64,000 nucleotides of DNA from Sphingorhabdus sp. Alg231-15 (GCF_900149705.1 NZ_LT703001.1:2722001-2786000); one strand, 5' to 3'. Shown: positions 9,070-20,240, counted from the stretch's first letter. Notes: generated by a model from the letters alone, not told the origin. Numbers and translations: made by a program.

Positions 9070-9674
9070 GTTTCCGGGCCTTTGCGGTTTTCAATCTCCA
9101 GCATTTCGGCTGTATCGATATCCAGCAAAATATCCTTCTCTGCTGGAACAAGATGGGCGGTTCTCAGAAGCTTTCGAGCCCCCTGATCGCCCTGCAACTG
9201 TTGTATGGCTCCAAATTGATCTGCTGGAAAAATGGCAGGTGGCATGGCATTGCCATCGTAGCTTGAAGCAACAATCTGGTTGCGATCAACAACTTCAAAG
9301 CTTTGCAAAAGCGTTTCGATATGGCGGCCGGTTATATAGGGCATGTCGGCCAGGCACAGGCAGAGCGCGGTGACGCCGGATGCCAAGGCATGTTCGACAG
9401 CGCATTGCACCGATGTCGCTTGTCCCTGATCAGCCCGTTCATTGATAATGATATCATAGCCGAGAATGGACCAGTCGGCTGCACAGGGATGATTTTCATC
9501 GGACGCAATGACGATCCGGTGATCAAAAGGCGGCCTAGCCAATGTCGCCGCAGCATGCAGTCCCAACATCTTGCCCCGTAATAGGGCGGTCAGCTTGTCA
9601 TTATCTCCAAAACGCCGGGACTGGCCTGCCGCAAGCAGAGCCAGCATGATTCCATTACCGGCGGCTTTGCTCAA
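9066..9674 (-). CDS. MocA-like molybdenum cofactor cytidylyltransferase / MobA-type NTP transferase
   Basis: 202 residues with the nucleotidyltransferase signature LLAAGQSRRFG at about 13-23, the binding Lys in DNDKL, and LCLADMPYI in the middle. MocA attaches CMP to molybdopterin, giving the cytosine-dinucleotide cofactor used by xanthine-oxidase-family hydroxylases. It is the last gene of the operon that encodes such a hydroxylase (iorA-like, iorB-like, cytochrome c) and overlaps the cytochrome stop by 4 nt. That context favours MocA over MobA (GMP) activity. Confidence 0.8.
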   Translation of the reverse strand: MSKAAGNGIMLALLAAGQSRRFGDNDKLTALLRGKMLGLHAAATLARPPFDHRIVIASDENHPCAADWSILGYDIIINERADQGQATSVQCAVEHALASGVTALCLCLADMPYITGRHIETLLQSFEVVDRNQIVASSYDGNAMPPAIFPADQFGAIQQLQGDQGARKLLRTAHLVPAEKDILLDIDTAEMLEIENRKGPET

Positions 9675-10156
9675 TTGGCGGAAGCGTCTTCAATATAGGC
9701 GATGATCGCTTCGCGTCTTCCCGCATCGCTAATAGCGCCCGCCATCATGGTGGTGCCTGGTACTTTAGCGGCCGGGTTGGAAAGATAGCTGTCCAGTTCT
9801 TCTTTGGTCCAGGTAATACCGGAAGAGGCCATGGCATCAGAATATTTGAATCCATCGACGCTGGCAGCAGCCTGCCCGATAATGCCATGAAGATTAGGGC
9901 CGATGCGGTTCGCACCACCATCTTCGATCACATGACAGGCAATGCATGTGTTGAACGCAGATTTGCCCGCGGCGATCAGACCATCCGTGGCTTCGTCCGC
10001 CGGTTCCGGGGCAGCGCCATCCGCACTACTATCACTGTCGGTACCGGCTTCGCGAACGACAATCTGTTCGGTAGGCTCTGGTGCGGGGTCCGATCCACAT
10101 GCCGCCAATGCGATGGCCAGAACGGGAGCGGATGCGCGAAACACTGCTTTCATCAA
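9671..10156 (-). CDS. Lipoprotein class I cytochrome c
   Basis: 161 residues. A lipobox ALAAC places the anchored Cys at residue 20. An acidic Pro/Glu/Asp-rich linker (about 22-58) precedes a cytochrome c domain with haem motif CIACH (71-75) and a distal Met in PGTTMM. It should accept electrons on the periplasmic side from the adjacent Moco hydroxylase and pass them to the respiratory chain. The separate cytochrome c replaces the haem domains fused to the large subunit in NicB-type enzymes. It follows the large-subunit gene by 31 nt and overlaps the MocA-like gene by 4 nt. Confidence 0.85.
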   Translation of the reverse strand: MMKAVFRASAPVLAIALAACGSDPAPEPTEQIVVREAGTDSDSSADGAAPEPADEATDGLIAAGKSAFNTCIACHVIEDGGANRIGPNLHGIIGQAAASVDGFKYSDAMASSGITWTKEELDSYLSNPAAKVPGTTMMAGAISDAGRREAIIAYIEDASAN

Positions 10157-10187
10157 TCTATCCTTATAAATGTCAGCACGAATGGCT

Positions 10188-12437
10188 TTAGACGAAGTTC
10201 ACTTTGCTTAATGGCAGTTCGCGGACGCGTTTGCCAGTGGCTGCGAATATCGCATTGGTAACGGCTGGTGCCAAAGGAGGCAATCCCGGTTCACCGGCAC
10301 CGCCCAAACGCTTGTGATCGCCATTGATAATCCCCACTTCCACTTCCGGCATCTCGTTGATGCGCAAAATTGGATAGTCATGGAAATTACTCTGCTGGAC
10401 AGCGCCATCCTTGACCGAGATTTCACCGTAGAGCGTGGCGGTGAGACCGTAAGCAATGCTGCTTTCCATCTGCGCAGCAAAGCCATCAGGATTGACCGCA
10501 AAGCCGGGGTCGGCCGCCACGTAGATTTTCTTCACCTTCGGTTTTGCGCCGGTCATGTCAACTTCCGCCACTTCCGCAACAATGGTCCCGAATGAAGGCA
10601 CAAAGGCAATACCCCTGCCGTGGCCTTCAGGCATTGGTGTGTCCCAACCCGACATCTCGGCCGCCTTGTCGAGAACCGCCAGATGGCGCGCCGATCCAGC
10701 GAGTAATTCGCGGCGATAGGCATAGCCATCCTTGCCGGCAGCATGAGCCAATTCGTCAACGAAGCTTTCAATGAAATAGCCATGCTGGCTATGATCGACA
10801 GACCGCCACGGACCGAAGCGCAAATGGGTCGGAACATCAATTTTGCGAATCTTGTGATTGGCAATATTGTAATAAGGCACGGTGGGTGCTTCTTGCGGGT
10901 CGAACAGATGCGTATGGATATTGCTCCAGCTTACCGCCTTGCCGTCCTTGTCGAGTCCGGCCTGGAACCGGCTGGTGGCCGATGGGCGATAATGATCCTG
11001 CATGGTGTCCTCTTCACGCGACCAGATCATCTTCACCGGATAGGGTACCGCCTTTGCAATACGGGTCGCCATGATAATCACATCACTTTCGGATCGCCGT
11101 CCGAAGCCGCCGCCGAGATAGGCGTTGTGATATGTCACGGCATCCGTATCAATGCCAAGTGTTTCCGCTGCCGCTTTACGGGCCATAAGTGGAGCCTGGT
11201 GACCTGACCAAACATCGCATTTTCCATCCCGTACCCAGGCGGTACAGTTCATTGGTTCCATCGTGGCATGAGCGAGGAAGGGGACCTTATATTCCGCTTC
11301 GACCTTGGTTGCCGCATTGGCAAAAGCCTCGGTGACGTCGCCTTGCTCGGTCTCGACATCGCCGCCATCATCGCCGGCCTCGTCCAGCACTGACGCATAG
11401 CGTGCAAATAGGGCATCCTGATTGAGCTTGTCGCCTTCAGTTTTTGAATATTTAGCGTCGATCGTACCGAGTGCCTGCTGGGCCTGCCAATATCCATCAG
11501 CAACCACAGCGATAAAATCACCCATGTTCAGGATTTGCAGGACCCCGGGCATTGCTTTGGCAGACTCGACATTCATGGATTCGACCGTAGCGCCGACGAC
11601 GGGCGCGGCGCGAACCGCAGCGTATTTCATGCCCGGCAAATCCGCATCAATGCCAAATAGCGCGGCGCCATTGGATTTCTCGGGAATATCATGACGCGCC
11701 ATCGCCTTGCCCATCAGCTTATAATCTTTCGGCGATTTCAGCTTAGGCTTGTTCGGAAGGCCTTGGTCCGCCGCAGCTGCAGCAAAATCTGCAAACGGGG
11801 CCGATTTACTGCTCTTGTCGTGCAGGATCATGCTGTTTTCCGCACGCAATTCACCGGCCGGAACATTCCATTCTTCCGCCGCTGCAGCGATTAGCATTTC
11901 TTTCGCAGCCGCTCCGGCCACCCGCATGGCACGCTGACCGGTTCCGCGAACCGAGAAACTGCCACCGGTAATCTGCAAGTTCATTGCCGTTGCAAGTTGC
12001 AAAAAGGTTCCGCCAACCGTTGGCTCCAATATGGCCGGGACTTCGAGATTGGGGGCAAGAAATTCGCGGCCAATATCATGGGAGACATATTTTGCGTCTG
12101 CCGGCGCCTCCAGAATCCGGACCTTGCTCCAGTCCGCATCGAGCTCGTCGGCGAGCATCTGCGCCAACGAGGTGAAAATCCCCTGACCCATTTCGACATG
12201 GGGAATGATAGCCGTGACAATATTGTCGGCATCAATTTTAACCCAGGCATTGATCAATTGCTCGCCCTTGCCCTTGGCGACCATTGGGCTAAGCCGGTCA
12301 ACCGGATTGTCTGGGCGAACCGCAACGCCGACAACCAGTGCGCCGCCTGCAACCACACCGGCGCCAATGAAGGCACGGCGTGTCCATTTGCCCTTTTTGG
12401 GCGCTGTTTCAGAAACCTGTTTGTCCGCCATGATCAA
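10188..12437 (-). CDS. Molybdopterin-binding large subunit of a periplasmic aldehyde/heterocycle hydroxylase (IorB-like)
   Basis: 749 residues of the xanthine-dehydrogenase/aldehyde-oxidoreductase family, isoquinoline-1-oxidoreductase beta type. The N-terminus has a twin-arginine signal (TRRAFIGAG, near 19-27), so it should be exported folded with cofactor. Later motifs include [13 protein letters not shown] and [14 protein letters not shown], which holds the catalytic Glu of the family. With the 2Fe-2S subunit (4-nt overlap upstream) and lipoprotein cytochrome c (downstream) it forms a complete electron path. The substrate may be an aldehyde or an N-heterocycle; the sequence does not decide. 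Confidence 0.88.
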   Translation of the reverse strand: MIMADKQVSETAPKKGKWTRRAFIGAGVVAGGALVVGVAVRPDNPVDRLSPMVAKGKGEQLINAWVKIDADNIVTAIIPHVEMGQGIFTSLAQMLADELDADWSKVRILEAPADAKYVSHDIGREFLAPNLEVPAILEPTVGGTFLQLATAMNLQITGGSFSVRGTGQRAMRVAGAAAKEMLIAAAAEEWNVPAGELRAENSMILHDKSSKSAPFADFAAAAADQGLPNKPKLKSPKDYKLMGKAMARHDIPEKSNGAALFGIDADLPGMKYAAVRAAPVVGATVESMNVESAKAMPGVLQILNMGDFIAVVADGYWQAQQALGTIDAKYSKTEGDKLNQDALFARYASVLDEAGDDGGDVETEQGDVTEAFANAATKVEAEYKVPFLAHATMEPMNCTAWVRDGKCDVWSGHQAPLMARKAAAETLGIDTDAVTYHNAYLGGGFGRRSESDVIIMATRIAKAVPYPVKMIWSREEDTMQDHYRPSATSRFQAGLDKDGKAVSWSNIHTHLFDPQEAPTVPYYNIANHKIRKIDVPTHLRFGPWRSVDHSQHGYFIESFVDELAHAAGKDGYAYRRELLAGSARHLAVLDKAAEMSGWDTPMPEGHGRGIAFVPSFGTIVAEVAEVDMTGAKPKVKKIYVAADPGFAVNPDGFAAQMESSIAYGLTATLYGEISVKDGAVQQSNFHDYPILRINEMPEVEVGIINGDHKRLGGAGEPGLPPLAPAVTNAIFAATGKRVRELPLSKVNFV

Positions 12438-12910
12438 GCCTCCTGCGTTTCAGAGGGTACACCCGCGGCGGTTTTGATCGCCTTGCGTATCCGCACATAG
12501 GTTCCGCATCGACAGATATTGCCTGCCATGGCGGCGTCAATCTGTTCATCACTGGGATTGGGGTTATTCTTGAGCAAGGCTGTCGCCGACATGATCTGGC
12601 CTGACTGGCAATAGCCGCATTGGGCTACTTGCTGATCAACCCATGCCTGCTGGACCTTGCTGAACGTCCCGTCTTCTTCGGCTAGACCTTCGATGGTGGT
12701 GATCGCTTTGCCATCGGCTTCGGAAACCGGGGTCGAACAGGAGCGGACCGGCTTACCGTCGAGATGGACAGTGCAGGCACCGCAAAGGGCAACACCACAG
12801 CCAAATTTTGTTCCGGTCATTTTCAAGTTTTCGCGCACAACCCAAAGGATCGGCGTTGCGGGATCGACATCGACCTCCTTCACCTGACCGTTAACGTTCA
12901 ATGTAACCAT
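12434..12910 (-). CDS. 2Fe-2S small subunit of the Moco hydroxylase (IorA-like)
   Basis: 158 residues with two 2Fe-2S centres: the plant-ferredoxin-type cluster in [16 protein letters not shown] and the second in QCGYCQSGQ plus ICRCGTY. All eight cysteines appear present. There is no export signal; it would be carried across with the Tat-signal large subunit. It is the first gene of the leftward operon. GTGAGG lies a few bases upstream of the ATG at 12910, and an inverted repeat lies upstream at 12928-12940. Confidence 0.9.
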   Translation of the reverse strand: MVTLNVNGQVKEVDVDPATPILWVVRENLKMTGTKFGCGVALCGACTVHLDGKPVRSCSTPVSEADGKAITTIEGLAEEDGTFSKVQQAWVDQQVAQCGYCQSGQIMSATALLKNNPNPSDEQIDAAMAGNICRCGTYVRIRKAIKTAAGVPSETQEA

Positions 12911-12927
12911 GATAGCCTCACCCTAAT

Positions 12928-12940
12928 ATTGAATATCAAT
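12928..12940. promoter_or_regulatory. Inverted repeat upstream of the Moco hydroxylase operon
   Basis: ATTGA-ATA-TCAAT is a perfect 5-bp inverted repeat, 17 bases upstream of the iorA-like start. Position and symmetry suit an operator, but it is short and AT-rich, so chance is possible. Confidence 0.25.
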
Positions 12941-12999
12941 TTGCAACCTATACCGCAGGTAGCGAATTAAGCAAAGAGGTACGATGGGACAGGGCCTGT

Positions 13000-13761
13000 T
13001 TATGCGAAGATATCCTCCAACGCATCGGTCAGCGGGCCTTCTTTGACCGTGCGCAATTCTATATAAACGGCCGCAATTCCGGCGGCTTGCACGGCTGCGA
13101 TAGCCGTTTCCGCGATTATCGTGATCAGAACCGAGGCGGTGACGCTGAAAAAGCCGATCCCCTCTGCCATGCCGGATAGCGTGCCCGATGCCAGAAGAAA
13201 GATGATGACCAGCAAGAACATCATACCCTTCGACCCGTCTGTCAGTTCGACACTGCGTCCCAGTGAGTTAAGGATCCCGCGGTCTTCCACGACCATGACC
13301 GGCGCTGCAATCATCCACATCAGTGACAGGATGATGCCAGGCACGACCAGGAGCATGAAGCCCAAGATTATGCCCAGCAATGAGACCAGCGCCAATCCGA
13401 TCAGGGGAAGAAACCGCCGAAGCGCCTCTGCGAAGCACTGGCCTATGTCGACGTCCTGACTGCGCATGTCGCGAATGGTTGCAACAATCAGCATGGCCTG
13501 CAACAGCACCATCAAGACAAAGTAAAAGATAAATATGGTGGTGCCGCCCACAATCCAGCCGATCCAGGCATTTTCTAGGCCCGAACTGGTTATCAATTCC
13601 TCGCTGAATACCGACATCCAGAGGTCGGGGCTCAGGGCGAAATATTGGGTCAAGCCATAGGGCAGTCCTGCGACGATCAGCGACAGGCCGAGAAAGACCA
13701 CGGGATGGCGGGCAATTACCGCGAAGGTTGCACTCATTACGCGGCCGATATCGAATGTCAT
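13000..13761 (-). CDS. Polytopic membrane protein, glycerophosphodiester-phosphodiesterase membrane-domain-like
   Basis: 253 residues with about six hydrophobic segments and a central LLVVPGIILSLMWMIAAPVMVVEDRG stretch (about 135-160). That stretch resembles the membrane domain found in the GPDPase_memb / DUF975 group. No catalytic phosphodiesterase domain is present, so an enzymatic role is not supported. AGGGGC lies upstream of the ATG. It is divergent from the six-gene MoxR operon. Similar membrane proteins accompany such operons, but I infer no function. Confidence 0.6.
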   Translation of the reverse strand: MTFDIGRVMSATFAVIARHPVVFLGLSLIVAGLPYGLTQYFALSPDLWMSVFSEELITSSGLENAWIGWIVGGTTIFIFYFVLMVLLQAMLIVATIRDMRSQDVDIGQCFAEALRRFLPLIGLALVSLLGIILGFMLLVVPGIILSLMWMIAAPVMVVEDRGILNSLGRSVELTDGSKGMMFLLVIIFLLASGTLSGMAEGIGFFSVTASVLITIIAETAIAAVQAAGIAAVYIELRTVKEGPLTDALEDIFA

Positions 13762-13909
13762 TAATTTGGCGCCCCTTATGTCGAAGGGAGTATATTCCTG
13801 TTCCCGCCGCCGCTGTCAATTGAGCCGCGAGGTCATGGCAGATCAAAAGCTGTCAGCCTGAACGATCTTCACGCTTGCCCCTGCCTGCGGTTTCTGCAAC
13901 ATCGGACCT

Positions 13910-14584
13910 GTGGCAGAAGACGCAGTAGAACAGGGTAATGATGGAAACGCTTCTTTTGACGCCGCGTGGAAAGACGTGCGTGCGGATGAGGATATTCAAT
14001 TCACCAACATTCCAGCCAAGCCACCTGAAAAACCACCGCAATGGTGGACGGATTTTCTCGAATGGTTAAGCGACGCGCTGGCTCCGGCAGCGGAAGGAAT
14101 AGCTGCGGCCTGGCCTGCGCTCAGAATTGTTCTGCTGGTGCTACTAGCGATCGGCGTATTGGCCCTACTGTGGGTGATCCTGTCGCCCTATCTTGAGGAC
14201 TGGCGGAGACGCAAGCCCAAGCTGGAAGAAGAATGGCGACCGGATCAGAGCATGGCAAGGCGCTTGCTTGAGGAGGCCGATGCGCTGGCTGGCAAAGGGC
14301 AGTTTGATGAAGCCGCCCATCTTTTGCTGTTTCGCAGCATCGAGGATATTGAAAAGCGCCGTCCCGATCTGCTGCGCCCGTCCAACACATCTCGTGAGAT
14401 TGAACGGTTCGACAGCTTGCCCGAGAAAGCCCGGTCAATGTTTTCTGTGATCGCGGGCCATGTCGAACGCGGTATTTTCGCGGCAACACCAATTGGCGAG
14501 GAAGGCTGGACCGCATCGCGCAATGCCTATGGTGAATTCGCCCTGGCAGAGAGTTGGCGCAAACCAAAGTCCGGCCTGAAATGA
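13910..14584 (+). CDS. DUF4129-domain membrane protein
   Basis: 224 residues with a Pro-rich start, one transmembrane helix at about 70-92 and a C-terminal DUF4129-like region (SMARRLLEEADALAGKGQFD, then LRPSNTSREIE). The first available start after the in-frame TGA near 13858 is the GTG at 13910; no convincing ribosome-binding site precedes it. It opens a rightward operon of six genes running to 20179 with gaps of at most 10 nt. Confidence 0.75.
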   Translation: MAEDAVEQGNDGNASFDAAWKDVRADEDIQFTNIPAKPPEKPPQWWTDFLEWLSDALAPAAEGIAAAWPALRIVLLVLLAIGVLALLWVILSPYLEDWRRRKPKLEEEWRPDQSMARRLLEEADALAGKGQFDEAAHLLLFRSIEDIEKRRPDLLRPSNTSREIERFDSLPEKARSMFSVIAGHVERGIFAATPIGEEGWTASRNAYGEFALAESWRKPKSGLK

Positions 14585-14594
14585 GTATGTTCCG

Positions 14595-15905
14595 ATGAGT
14601 GTTCAGGCCAACCCGTTTAAACGCACGACGATCATCATCATGTTCGCGATCGGCTTTGCAGCCTTTGTTGCGCTCCTTTACGGATTAGGCACTGGTGATC
14701 GCCTGGCATCCGGCAAAAATGGACAGGCGCATGGAGCTTCGAACAGTCTTGTTGGATATAAGGCTCTCGCCGATATCATGCGCAAGACCGGCACGGAGGT
14801 GCAATATTCCCGGTCGGCTGCCGGGATTGACAATCCGGGTCTGCTAATCCTGACCCCCAATCCCTATGCGGATGCCGAAGATCTGGATCAGGTCATACAA
14901 GACCGTGCCTATGCGGGGCCGACGATGATAATCTTGCCCAAATGGCAGGTGATGGCGGTTCCCGATCCACGCCTGAAAAAAGGATGGGTCCAGCGCATTG
15001 GAATAATAGGTGGCGATTCCGGCCAGTCGATGCTGAAGGAAATTGTCGATGTTGAAGTCAATGTCGCTCCAAGAGATCCTGAAAAGGCAGAAACGCCATC
15101 GAAAAAGCGGCCTTTGACCGTTTCTGCTGTCGGCGGACCTGTGAAAATACCGGAGACTCCGGTTGCCATGACCGGTGACTATGTCCGCACCATATTGCCC
15201 GGTCCGGAGGGGCAGGGTGCGCTGATTGCCTATCTCGACGATGGCGGGGTTTATGCACAACTGGATAGTCTGGATGAATCGCAGATTACCGATGAAGAGG
15301 ATATTGATTCATCCTATTTTCCGGTGGTGTTGGTTGCCGATGCTGACCTCATGAACAATACCGGCATGGCGGACAAGCAGACCGCCGAGCATGCGCTCGC
15401 CTTGATCGCGGCGACAGGCATAGGGGCAGGTGACACGGTGACTTTCGATCTCACCTTCAACGGCCTTGGAACAACGGAAAACCTGCTTACGCTTGCTTTC
15501 CAGCCACCGTTTTTATCGGCGACAATCTGTTTGATCATCGCGGCGCTTGCGGCAGCCTGGATGGCATTTAACCGTTTCGGCCCAGCAGTGCGCGAACAGC
15601 GCAGCATTGGTTTTGGCAAGACCGCATTGGTCAACAACAGCGCTGGTTTCATCCACCGTATGCAGCGCGGCTATCTGGTTGCTGATCCTTATGGCGAGAT
15701 GATCCGGAGCGCCGCAATCCAAGCCATCGGTCTTTCGCCCGCGGCCGATCGCGAAGAGTTAAATCGCAAGCTGGATATGCTTGGCGAGATCAACGGCAGC
15801 CGGTTTACGGCCTTGCTAAACAATCTCAATCACGCCGAGAATTCGTATGAAACGGCGGAACATGCTGCGGCGCTCTATAATTGGAAAAAGGAAATCATTG
15901 GATGA
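14595..15905 (+). CDS. DUF4350-domain membrane protein
   Basis: 436 residues with an N-terminal hydrophobic helix (about 12-33), a large soluble domain with the start pattern [17 protein letters not shown] typical of DUF4350, and a second helix near 300-320. Its stop overlaps the MoxR start (ATGA). The family usually sits between DUF4129 and MoxR genes, as here; its biochemical role is unknown. Confidence 0.78.
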   Translation: MSVQANPFKRTTIIIMFAIGFAAFVALLYGLGTGDRLASGKNGQAHGASNSLVGYKALADIMRKTGTEVQYSRSAAGIDNPGLLILTPNPYADAEDLDQVIQDRAYAGPTMIILPKWQVMAVPDPRLKKGWVQRIGIIGGDSGQSMLKEIVDVEVNVAPRDPEKAETPSKKRPLTVSAVGGPVKIPETPVAMTGDYVRTILPGPEGQGALIAYLDDGGVYAQLDSLDESQITDEEDIDSSYFPVVLVADADLMNNTGMADKQTAEHALALIAATGIGAGDTVTFDLTFNGLGTTENLLTLAFQPPFLSATICLIIAALAAAWMAFNRFGPAVREQRSIGFGKTALVNNSAGFIHRMQRGYLVADPYGEMIRSAAIQAIGLSPAADREELNRKLDMLGEINGSRFTALLNNLNHAENSYETAEHAAALYNWKKEIIG

Positions 15906-16858
15906 AAATCGGGGAATTGAAAACGCTGGCGGACAATATCCGCACCGAAGTGGCCAAGGCGATTATCGGGCAAGAAGAGATTGTTGATCATCTGCTGATC
16001 GCACTATTCTCCTCCGGCCATGTGCTGCTCGAAGGGCCTCCAGGAACCGCCAAAACCTTTCTCGCGCAGTGTTTTTCCGCAACACTCAGCCTCGATTTTG
16101 GCCGGATCCAGTTCACCCCCGATCTCATGCCTGGTGATATTGTCGGTTCCAACCTGTTCAACTTCCAGACCAGCACGTTCACGCTGACTCGCGGTCCGAT
16201 CTTCTGCGATCTGTTGCTGGCCGATGAAATAAACCGCACCCCTCCAAAAACCCAGGCCGCGATGCTCGAAGCGATGCAGGAGCGCGCCGTCACTATTGAT
16301 GGTGAGACCCATGACCTGTCTTCCCGTTTCATGGTTGTCGCAACCCAGAATCCGATCGAACAGCAAGGCGTATATCCTCTGCCTGAAGCGCAGCTGGACC
16401 GGTTTTTGTTCAAGTTGCTGATCGCCTATCCCGATGCCGAAGAAGAGAAAAAAATTGTCAGGCAATATGGCGAGCGCACAGGGGCGCCCGGACCAAAGGA
16501 TTTTGGAATCTCCACACAGGCTGATGAAAAGACCTTGATTGCCGCCGCAGAAGCGGTGAAATCAGTAAAGCTGGTGGAAGACGTGACTGACTATATCGTC
16601 CGTCTGGTGCGCGCGACCCGTGAAACTGCCGATCTTGAAAATGGTGCCAGCCCAAGGGCCGCGATCATGCTCGCAACTGCGGCCCGTGCGCGCGCAGCTA
16701 TATCGGGAAGAGACTATGTCGTGCCGGACGATGTAAAAACACTGGCACCGTCAGTATTGCGTCACCGCACCTTATTGTCGCCGGCAGCCGAAATTGAAGG
16801 CCGGCAGGTTGATACAATCATTGAAGCTCTGGTCGAACGGACGGAAGCACCGCGTTGA
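15902..16858 (+). CDS. MoxR-family AAA+ ATPase
   Basis: 318 residues. It has Walker A GPPGTAKT, Walker [10 protein letters not shown], and the sensor-type [12 protein letters not shown] of the MoxR class. These ATPases act as chaperones that mature or regulate partner proteins, commonly with DUF58/VWA proteins encoded next to them. I place the start at the ATG at 15902, which overlaps the previous stop by 4 nt; a TTG-type extension to 15881 is unnecessary. The next gene starts with TTG overlapping this stop. Confidence 0.92.
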   Translation: MKIGELKTLADNIRTEVAKAIIGQEEIVDHLLIALFSSGHVLLEGPPGTAKTFLAQCFSATLSLDFGRIQFTPDLMPGDIVGSNLFNFQTSTFTLTRGPIFCDLLLADEINRTPPKTQAAMLEAMQERAVTIDGETHDLSSRFMVVATQNPIEQQGVYPLPEAQLDRFLFKLLIAYPDAEEEKKIVRQYGERTGAPGPKDFGISTQADEKTLIAAAEAVKSVKLVEDVTDYIVRLVRATRETADLENGASPRAAIMLATAARARAAISGRDYVVPDDVKTLAPSVLRHRTLLSPAAEIEGRQVDTIIEALVERTEAPR

Positions 16859-18174
16859 TCTATCCGACTGCCAAGGCCGTTTTCCTGATCGCGATAGGTG
16901 CACCCGTTGCGGCTGTGCTGGCTGCGCTCATGCCCAATTTGTGGGCAATCGGAATTGCCTGGGCAGTGATGCTGTTGTTGCTGTTGGTCATTGATGGCTT
17001 GATCGCGGCTAAGGTGAACAAGGTCCAGTTGGCCGTGCCCAAGTCATCAGAAATCGGGGCGCCGCTGGAGCTTGCCGTGCAGGCTGAATTTGCGGGGCTG
17101 ATGGCCCCGCGCCAGGTGAGCGGCAATCTCGGCGTGGACGACCGGATTTCTGCAAATGGCCGGATGGAGTTCACACTGAATCGCAACGAAGCGACTGCAA
17201 GGGACTATAGCGGCTCGGCCACAACAACGCCGGCTCGGCGCGGCACCGGAAAGATAGGCAATCTCTGGCTACGCTGGAAAGGGCCGCTGGGCCTGGCATG
17301 GCGGCAAACGTCGAAACAGAGCGATCAGACCATTGCGGTCATGCCCAATATTTCCGCTGTCCGTAGCCCAACCGTCCAGATGTTCTTGCGCGATTCAGTC
17401 TTTGGCCTGCTGGCCCGCAAATTTCGCGGCGAGGGCAGCGAATTCGAGGCGCTGGCCGAATATCAACCGGGCATGGATCGCCGCAGCATTGACTGGAAAG
17501 GGTCTGCACGGCACAGCAAATTGCTGGCCAAAGAATATGATACTGAACGCAACAATCAGATCATATTTGCGCTGGATTGCGGGTCGGCAATGTGTGAACC
17601 CATAGACGGCTTGCCGCGCATTGACCGTGCCGTATCCGCAGCGCTACTGACAGCTTATATCACATTGAAATCCGGCGATAAAACAGGCCTGTTCAGCTTT
17701 GCCGCAAAACCGGAACTCTCCACGCCCTTTTTGTCGGGGAGCCGTAATTTCTATCGCCTGCAGCAGGATGCAGCGACGATCGATTACCGGCACCAGGAAA
17801 GCAATTATACGTTGGCTCTGTCGGCCTTGTCTAATCGTCTGCAGCGGCGGTCGTTGATTATCATCTTTACCGATTTTACCGACCCGACCAGCGCAGACCT
17901 GATGCTGGATGCTGCGGGGCGATTGATCGACAAGCATCTGGTGTTGTTTGTTGTGCTGGAAGATGAAGAATTGTCCGAATTTATAAACAAAGAGCCGGAA
18001 ACTGCCGAGGACGTGGCGCGCAGCGTTACCGCGCAGAGTCTGCTCGACCAGAAAAGATTAGTCGTTACCCGCCTACAGCATATGGGCATCGATGTGATCG
18101 AAGGCGCACATCAGAATATCGGAACGCAGTTGATCAATAGTTATCTCAAGATCAAACGGCGGGGGCAGATCTGA
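16855..18174 (+). CDS. DUF58-domain protein with VWA-like fold
   Basis: 439 residues. Two N-terminal transmembrane segments (about 5-45) are followed by the DUF58 hallmark [18 protein letters not shown] and a VWA-like region starting [11 protein letters not shown], where the MIDAS-like DxGS is close to the DxSxS form. It starts with TTG at 16855 inside the MoxR stop region (TTGA). It is the expected client or partner of the MoxR ATPase. Confidence 0.88.
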   Translation: MIYPTAKAVFLIAIGAPVAAVLAALMPNLWAIGIAWAVMLLLLLVIDGLIAAKVNKVQLAVPKSSEIGAPLELAVQAEFAGLMAPRQVSGNLGVDDRISANGRMEFTLNRNEATARDYSGSATTTPARRGTGKIGNLWLRWKGPLGLAWRQTSKQSDQTIAVMPNISAVRSPTVQMFLRDSVFGLLARKFRGEGSEFEALAEYQPGMDRRSIDWKGSARHSKLLAKEYDTERNNQIIFALDCGSAMCEPIDGLPRIDRAVSAALLTAYITLKSGDKTGLFSFAAKPELSTPFLSGSRNFYRLQQDAATIDYRHQESNYTLALSALSNRLQRRSLIIIFTDFTDPTSADLMLDAAGRLIDKHLVLFVVLEDEELSEFINKEPETAEDVARSVTAQSLLDQKRLVVTRLQHMGIDVIEGAHQNIGTQLINSYLKIKRRGQI

Positions 18175-19232
18175 TGGCGAGTATCGCGACCGACCTTGCC
18201 GCACAGCAGGCGATTGAAACTGCTGCGTTGAAAAGCGACCGTTTTCGTCTGGAGCGGGAGGCCGACTGGATCCGGCTCGACGAAATTGTCACCAAAATGG
18301 AAAAAGGGAAAACGCGGCGCCTGAGTGATGACGATGTGCTTGCGCTCCCGACCTTGTATCGAACCTTGCTGTCCAGTCTGTCCATCGCTCGCGAGAGCTC
18401 GCTTGATGCAGGAATGATCGACTATCTCGAAGGTCTCGCCTTGCGGTCCTATTTCATGGTTTACGGAACCCAGACAAGTTTTGGGCGCTGGTTTAAGGGC
18501 TTTTTCGGAGGTGGGTGGAGCCAGGCGGTTCGGGATATAAAACTGGATATCTGGATTGCACTTTTTGTGATGATCGCAGGCACCTTGATCGGTTATGCCC
18601 TGGTTGCTGGCGACAGCGACTGGTATTATGCACTGGTGCCGGGCAATTTTGCCGATGTTCGCGTGCCTGGTGCAAGCGAAGCGGCGCTCCGCGGCACGCT
18701 TTTTGGGACGGAAAACCAAGACGGATTGGGGGTATTCGCCGCCTATCTGTTCAGTAACAACGCGCAGGTTGCAATACTGGCGTTCGCCCTCGGATTTGCT
18801 TTCGCGATACCCAGTATATTGCTGCTCATTCACAATATGGCGCTGTTGGGCGCGATGCTATGGGTTTTTGCTCAACGCGGACTTACGGTCGAATTTGTTG
18901 GCTGGTTGTCGATTCACGGCACCACAGAATTATTCGCGATCCTTTTGGCCGGTGCTGCCGGTATTCATGTTGGCCGTTCGATTGCCTTTCCCGGAGCCAA
19001 ATCCCATCTGACTGCAGCCAGTGACGCGGGCAAGCGTTCTGCTCTGGTGATGGCCGGCGTCGTTATCATGCTTATCTGCGCAGGATTGCTCGAAGGATTC
19101 GCGCGGCAACTCATCAACGATACCGGCTTGCGCTATCTGGTCGGCGGCGCGATGCTGACCTTTTGGCTGGCCTATTTCTTCCTATTTGGCCGCAGAAAAG
19201 CCGATGCGATGAACAGCGGGAAGACCGCATGA
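18174..19232 (+). CDS. SpoIIM-family (stage II sporulation protein M-like) membrane protein
   Basis: 352 residues. An N-terminal cytoplasmic helical part (1-110) is followed by several membrane segments, including LFSNNAQVAILAFALG and IHGTTELFAILLAGAAG, which are characteristic of the SpoIIM family outside spore formers. Start and previous stop share one base (TGATG). It belongs to the MoxR operon; no sporulation role is implied. Confidence 0.85.
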   Translation: MASIATDLAAQQAIETAALKSDRFRLEREADWIRLDEIVTKMEKGKTRRLSDDDVLALPTLYRTLLSSLSIARESSLDAGMIDYLEGLALRSYFMVYGTQTSFGRWFKGFFGGGWSQAVRDIKLDIWIALFVMIAGTLIGYALVAGDSDWYYALVPGNFADVRVPGASEAALRGTLFGTENQDGLGVFAAYLFSNNAQVAILAFALGFAFAIPSILLLIHNMALLGAMLWVFAQRGLTVEFVGWLSIHGTTELFAILLAGAAGIHVGRSIAFPGAKSHLTAASDAGKRSALVMAGVVIMLICAGLLEGFARQLINDTGLRYLVGGAMLTFWLAYFFLFGRRKADAMNSGKTA

Positions 19233-20179
19233 GCGGCACAGCGACTGAACCCTGGATCAGGCGATCGGCCAATCCCAAGCTTGATCGGGTGATGGTTTCA
19301 CCTGAAGGTGTGCCGCTCAATGTTACAGTTGCAACAGCGGGCGCGCGCGCCGGTGCGCTGACTCTGGATATTATCATAATAATGGGACTCATTCTCGGCG
19401 TTTCGTTGATCGGCTTGCTGATTCTGTGGGCCTTTGAATCCGCATTCGGCAGTGGAGTATCGCTGGAACAAAGTGGACCCTTAAATGTCGTTGCAGTGCT
19501 CTGGATCATTGCTGTCTTCCTGTTTCGTAATGCCTATTTTCTTTACTTTGAGCTGGGCGAGCGTGCCGCCACCTGGGGCAAGCGTGCGGTTGGTATCCGC
19601 GTGGCGGCCCGCGATGGTGGGCGGTTGACCGCAGAAGCGGTCATTGCCCGCAACATCATTCGCGATATTGAACTGTTCCTGCCTCTGGTCTTTCTATCTT
19701 CTGGTGAGGCCAGTGGAAATATGACCGAATTCACTGCCTGGGCGGGCTTTCTATGGGTGTTGATGTTCCTGCTCTTTCCATTGTTCAACAAGGATCGACT
19801 TCGCTGCGGAGATCTAATTGCGGGGACCTGGGTTATCCAGAATGTAAAGCGCAATCTGGACGGCGTGGTCGCGCCTTCGGCGGACGTCAGTACCGACCCG
19901 GCGAATGGAAAAGAGACCAGTCGTTACGAGTTTTCCGATGCCGACCTCGCCGTTTATGGTGAATATGAATTGCAAACATTGGAGAGTGTGCTGCGAACCG
20001 GAACCGACGAAGCCCTGCTGACGGTGACCAGTTCAATATGCAATAAAATCGGATGGGAGCCTGGCGTCGGCGACGAGCGGAATTTTCTAGAGGCCTATTA
20101 CACAGCGCTTCGGGCCAAGCTGGAGCGCGGTATGCGTTTCGGAAAACGCCGCAAGGATAAGTTCTCAGCTGATATTTAA
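19229..20179 (+). CDS. RDD-family membrane protein
   Basis: 316 residues from the ATG at 19229, which overlaps the SpoIIM stop by 4 nt. The N-terminal RDD region has RAGALTLDIIIIMGLILG and ELGERAATWGKRAVGIRV, giving two to three membrane helices. The C-terminal third (about 215-316) is soluble and includes FSDADLAVYGEYELQTLES, which I do not recognise. It is the last gene of the MoxR operon. Confidence 0.85.
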   Translation: MSGTATEPWIRRSANPKLDRVMVSPEGVPLNVTVATAGARAGALTLDIIIIMGLILGVSLIGLLILWAFESAFGSGVSLEQSGPLNVVAVLWIIAVFLFRNAYFLYFELGERAATWGKRAVGIRVAARDGGRLTAEAVIARNIIRDIELFLPLVFLSSGEASGNMTEFTAWAGFLWVLMFLLFPLFNKDRLRCGDLIAGTWVIQNVKRNLDGVVAPSADVSTDPANGKETSRYEFSDADLAVYGEYELQTLESVLRTGTDEALLTVTSSICNKIGWEPGVGDERNFLEAYYTALRAKLERGMRFGKRRKDKFSADI

Positions 20180-20240
20180 TGAGTCGGTTAAATCTATGCG
20201 CAGGCTTTACAGGCCGAATAGCGGGCGCAAGCCGCGCTTG

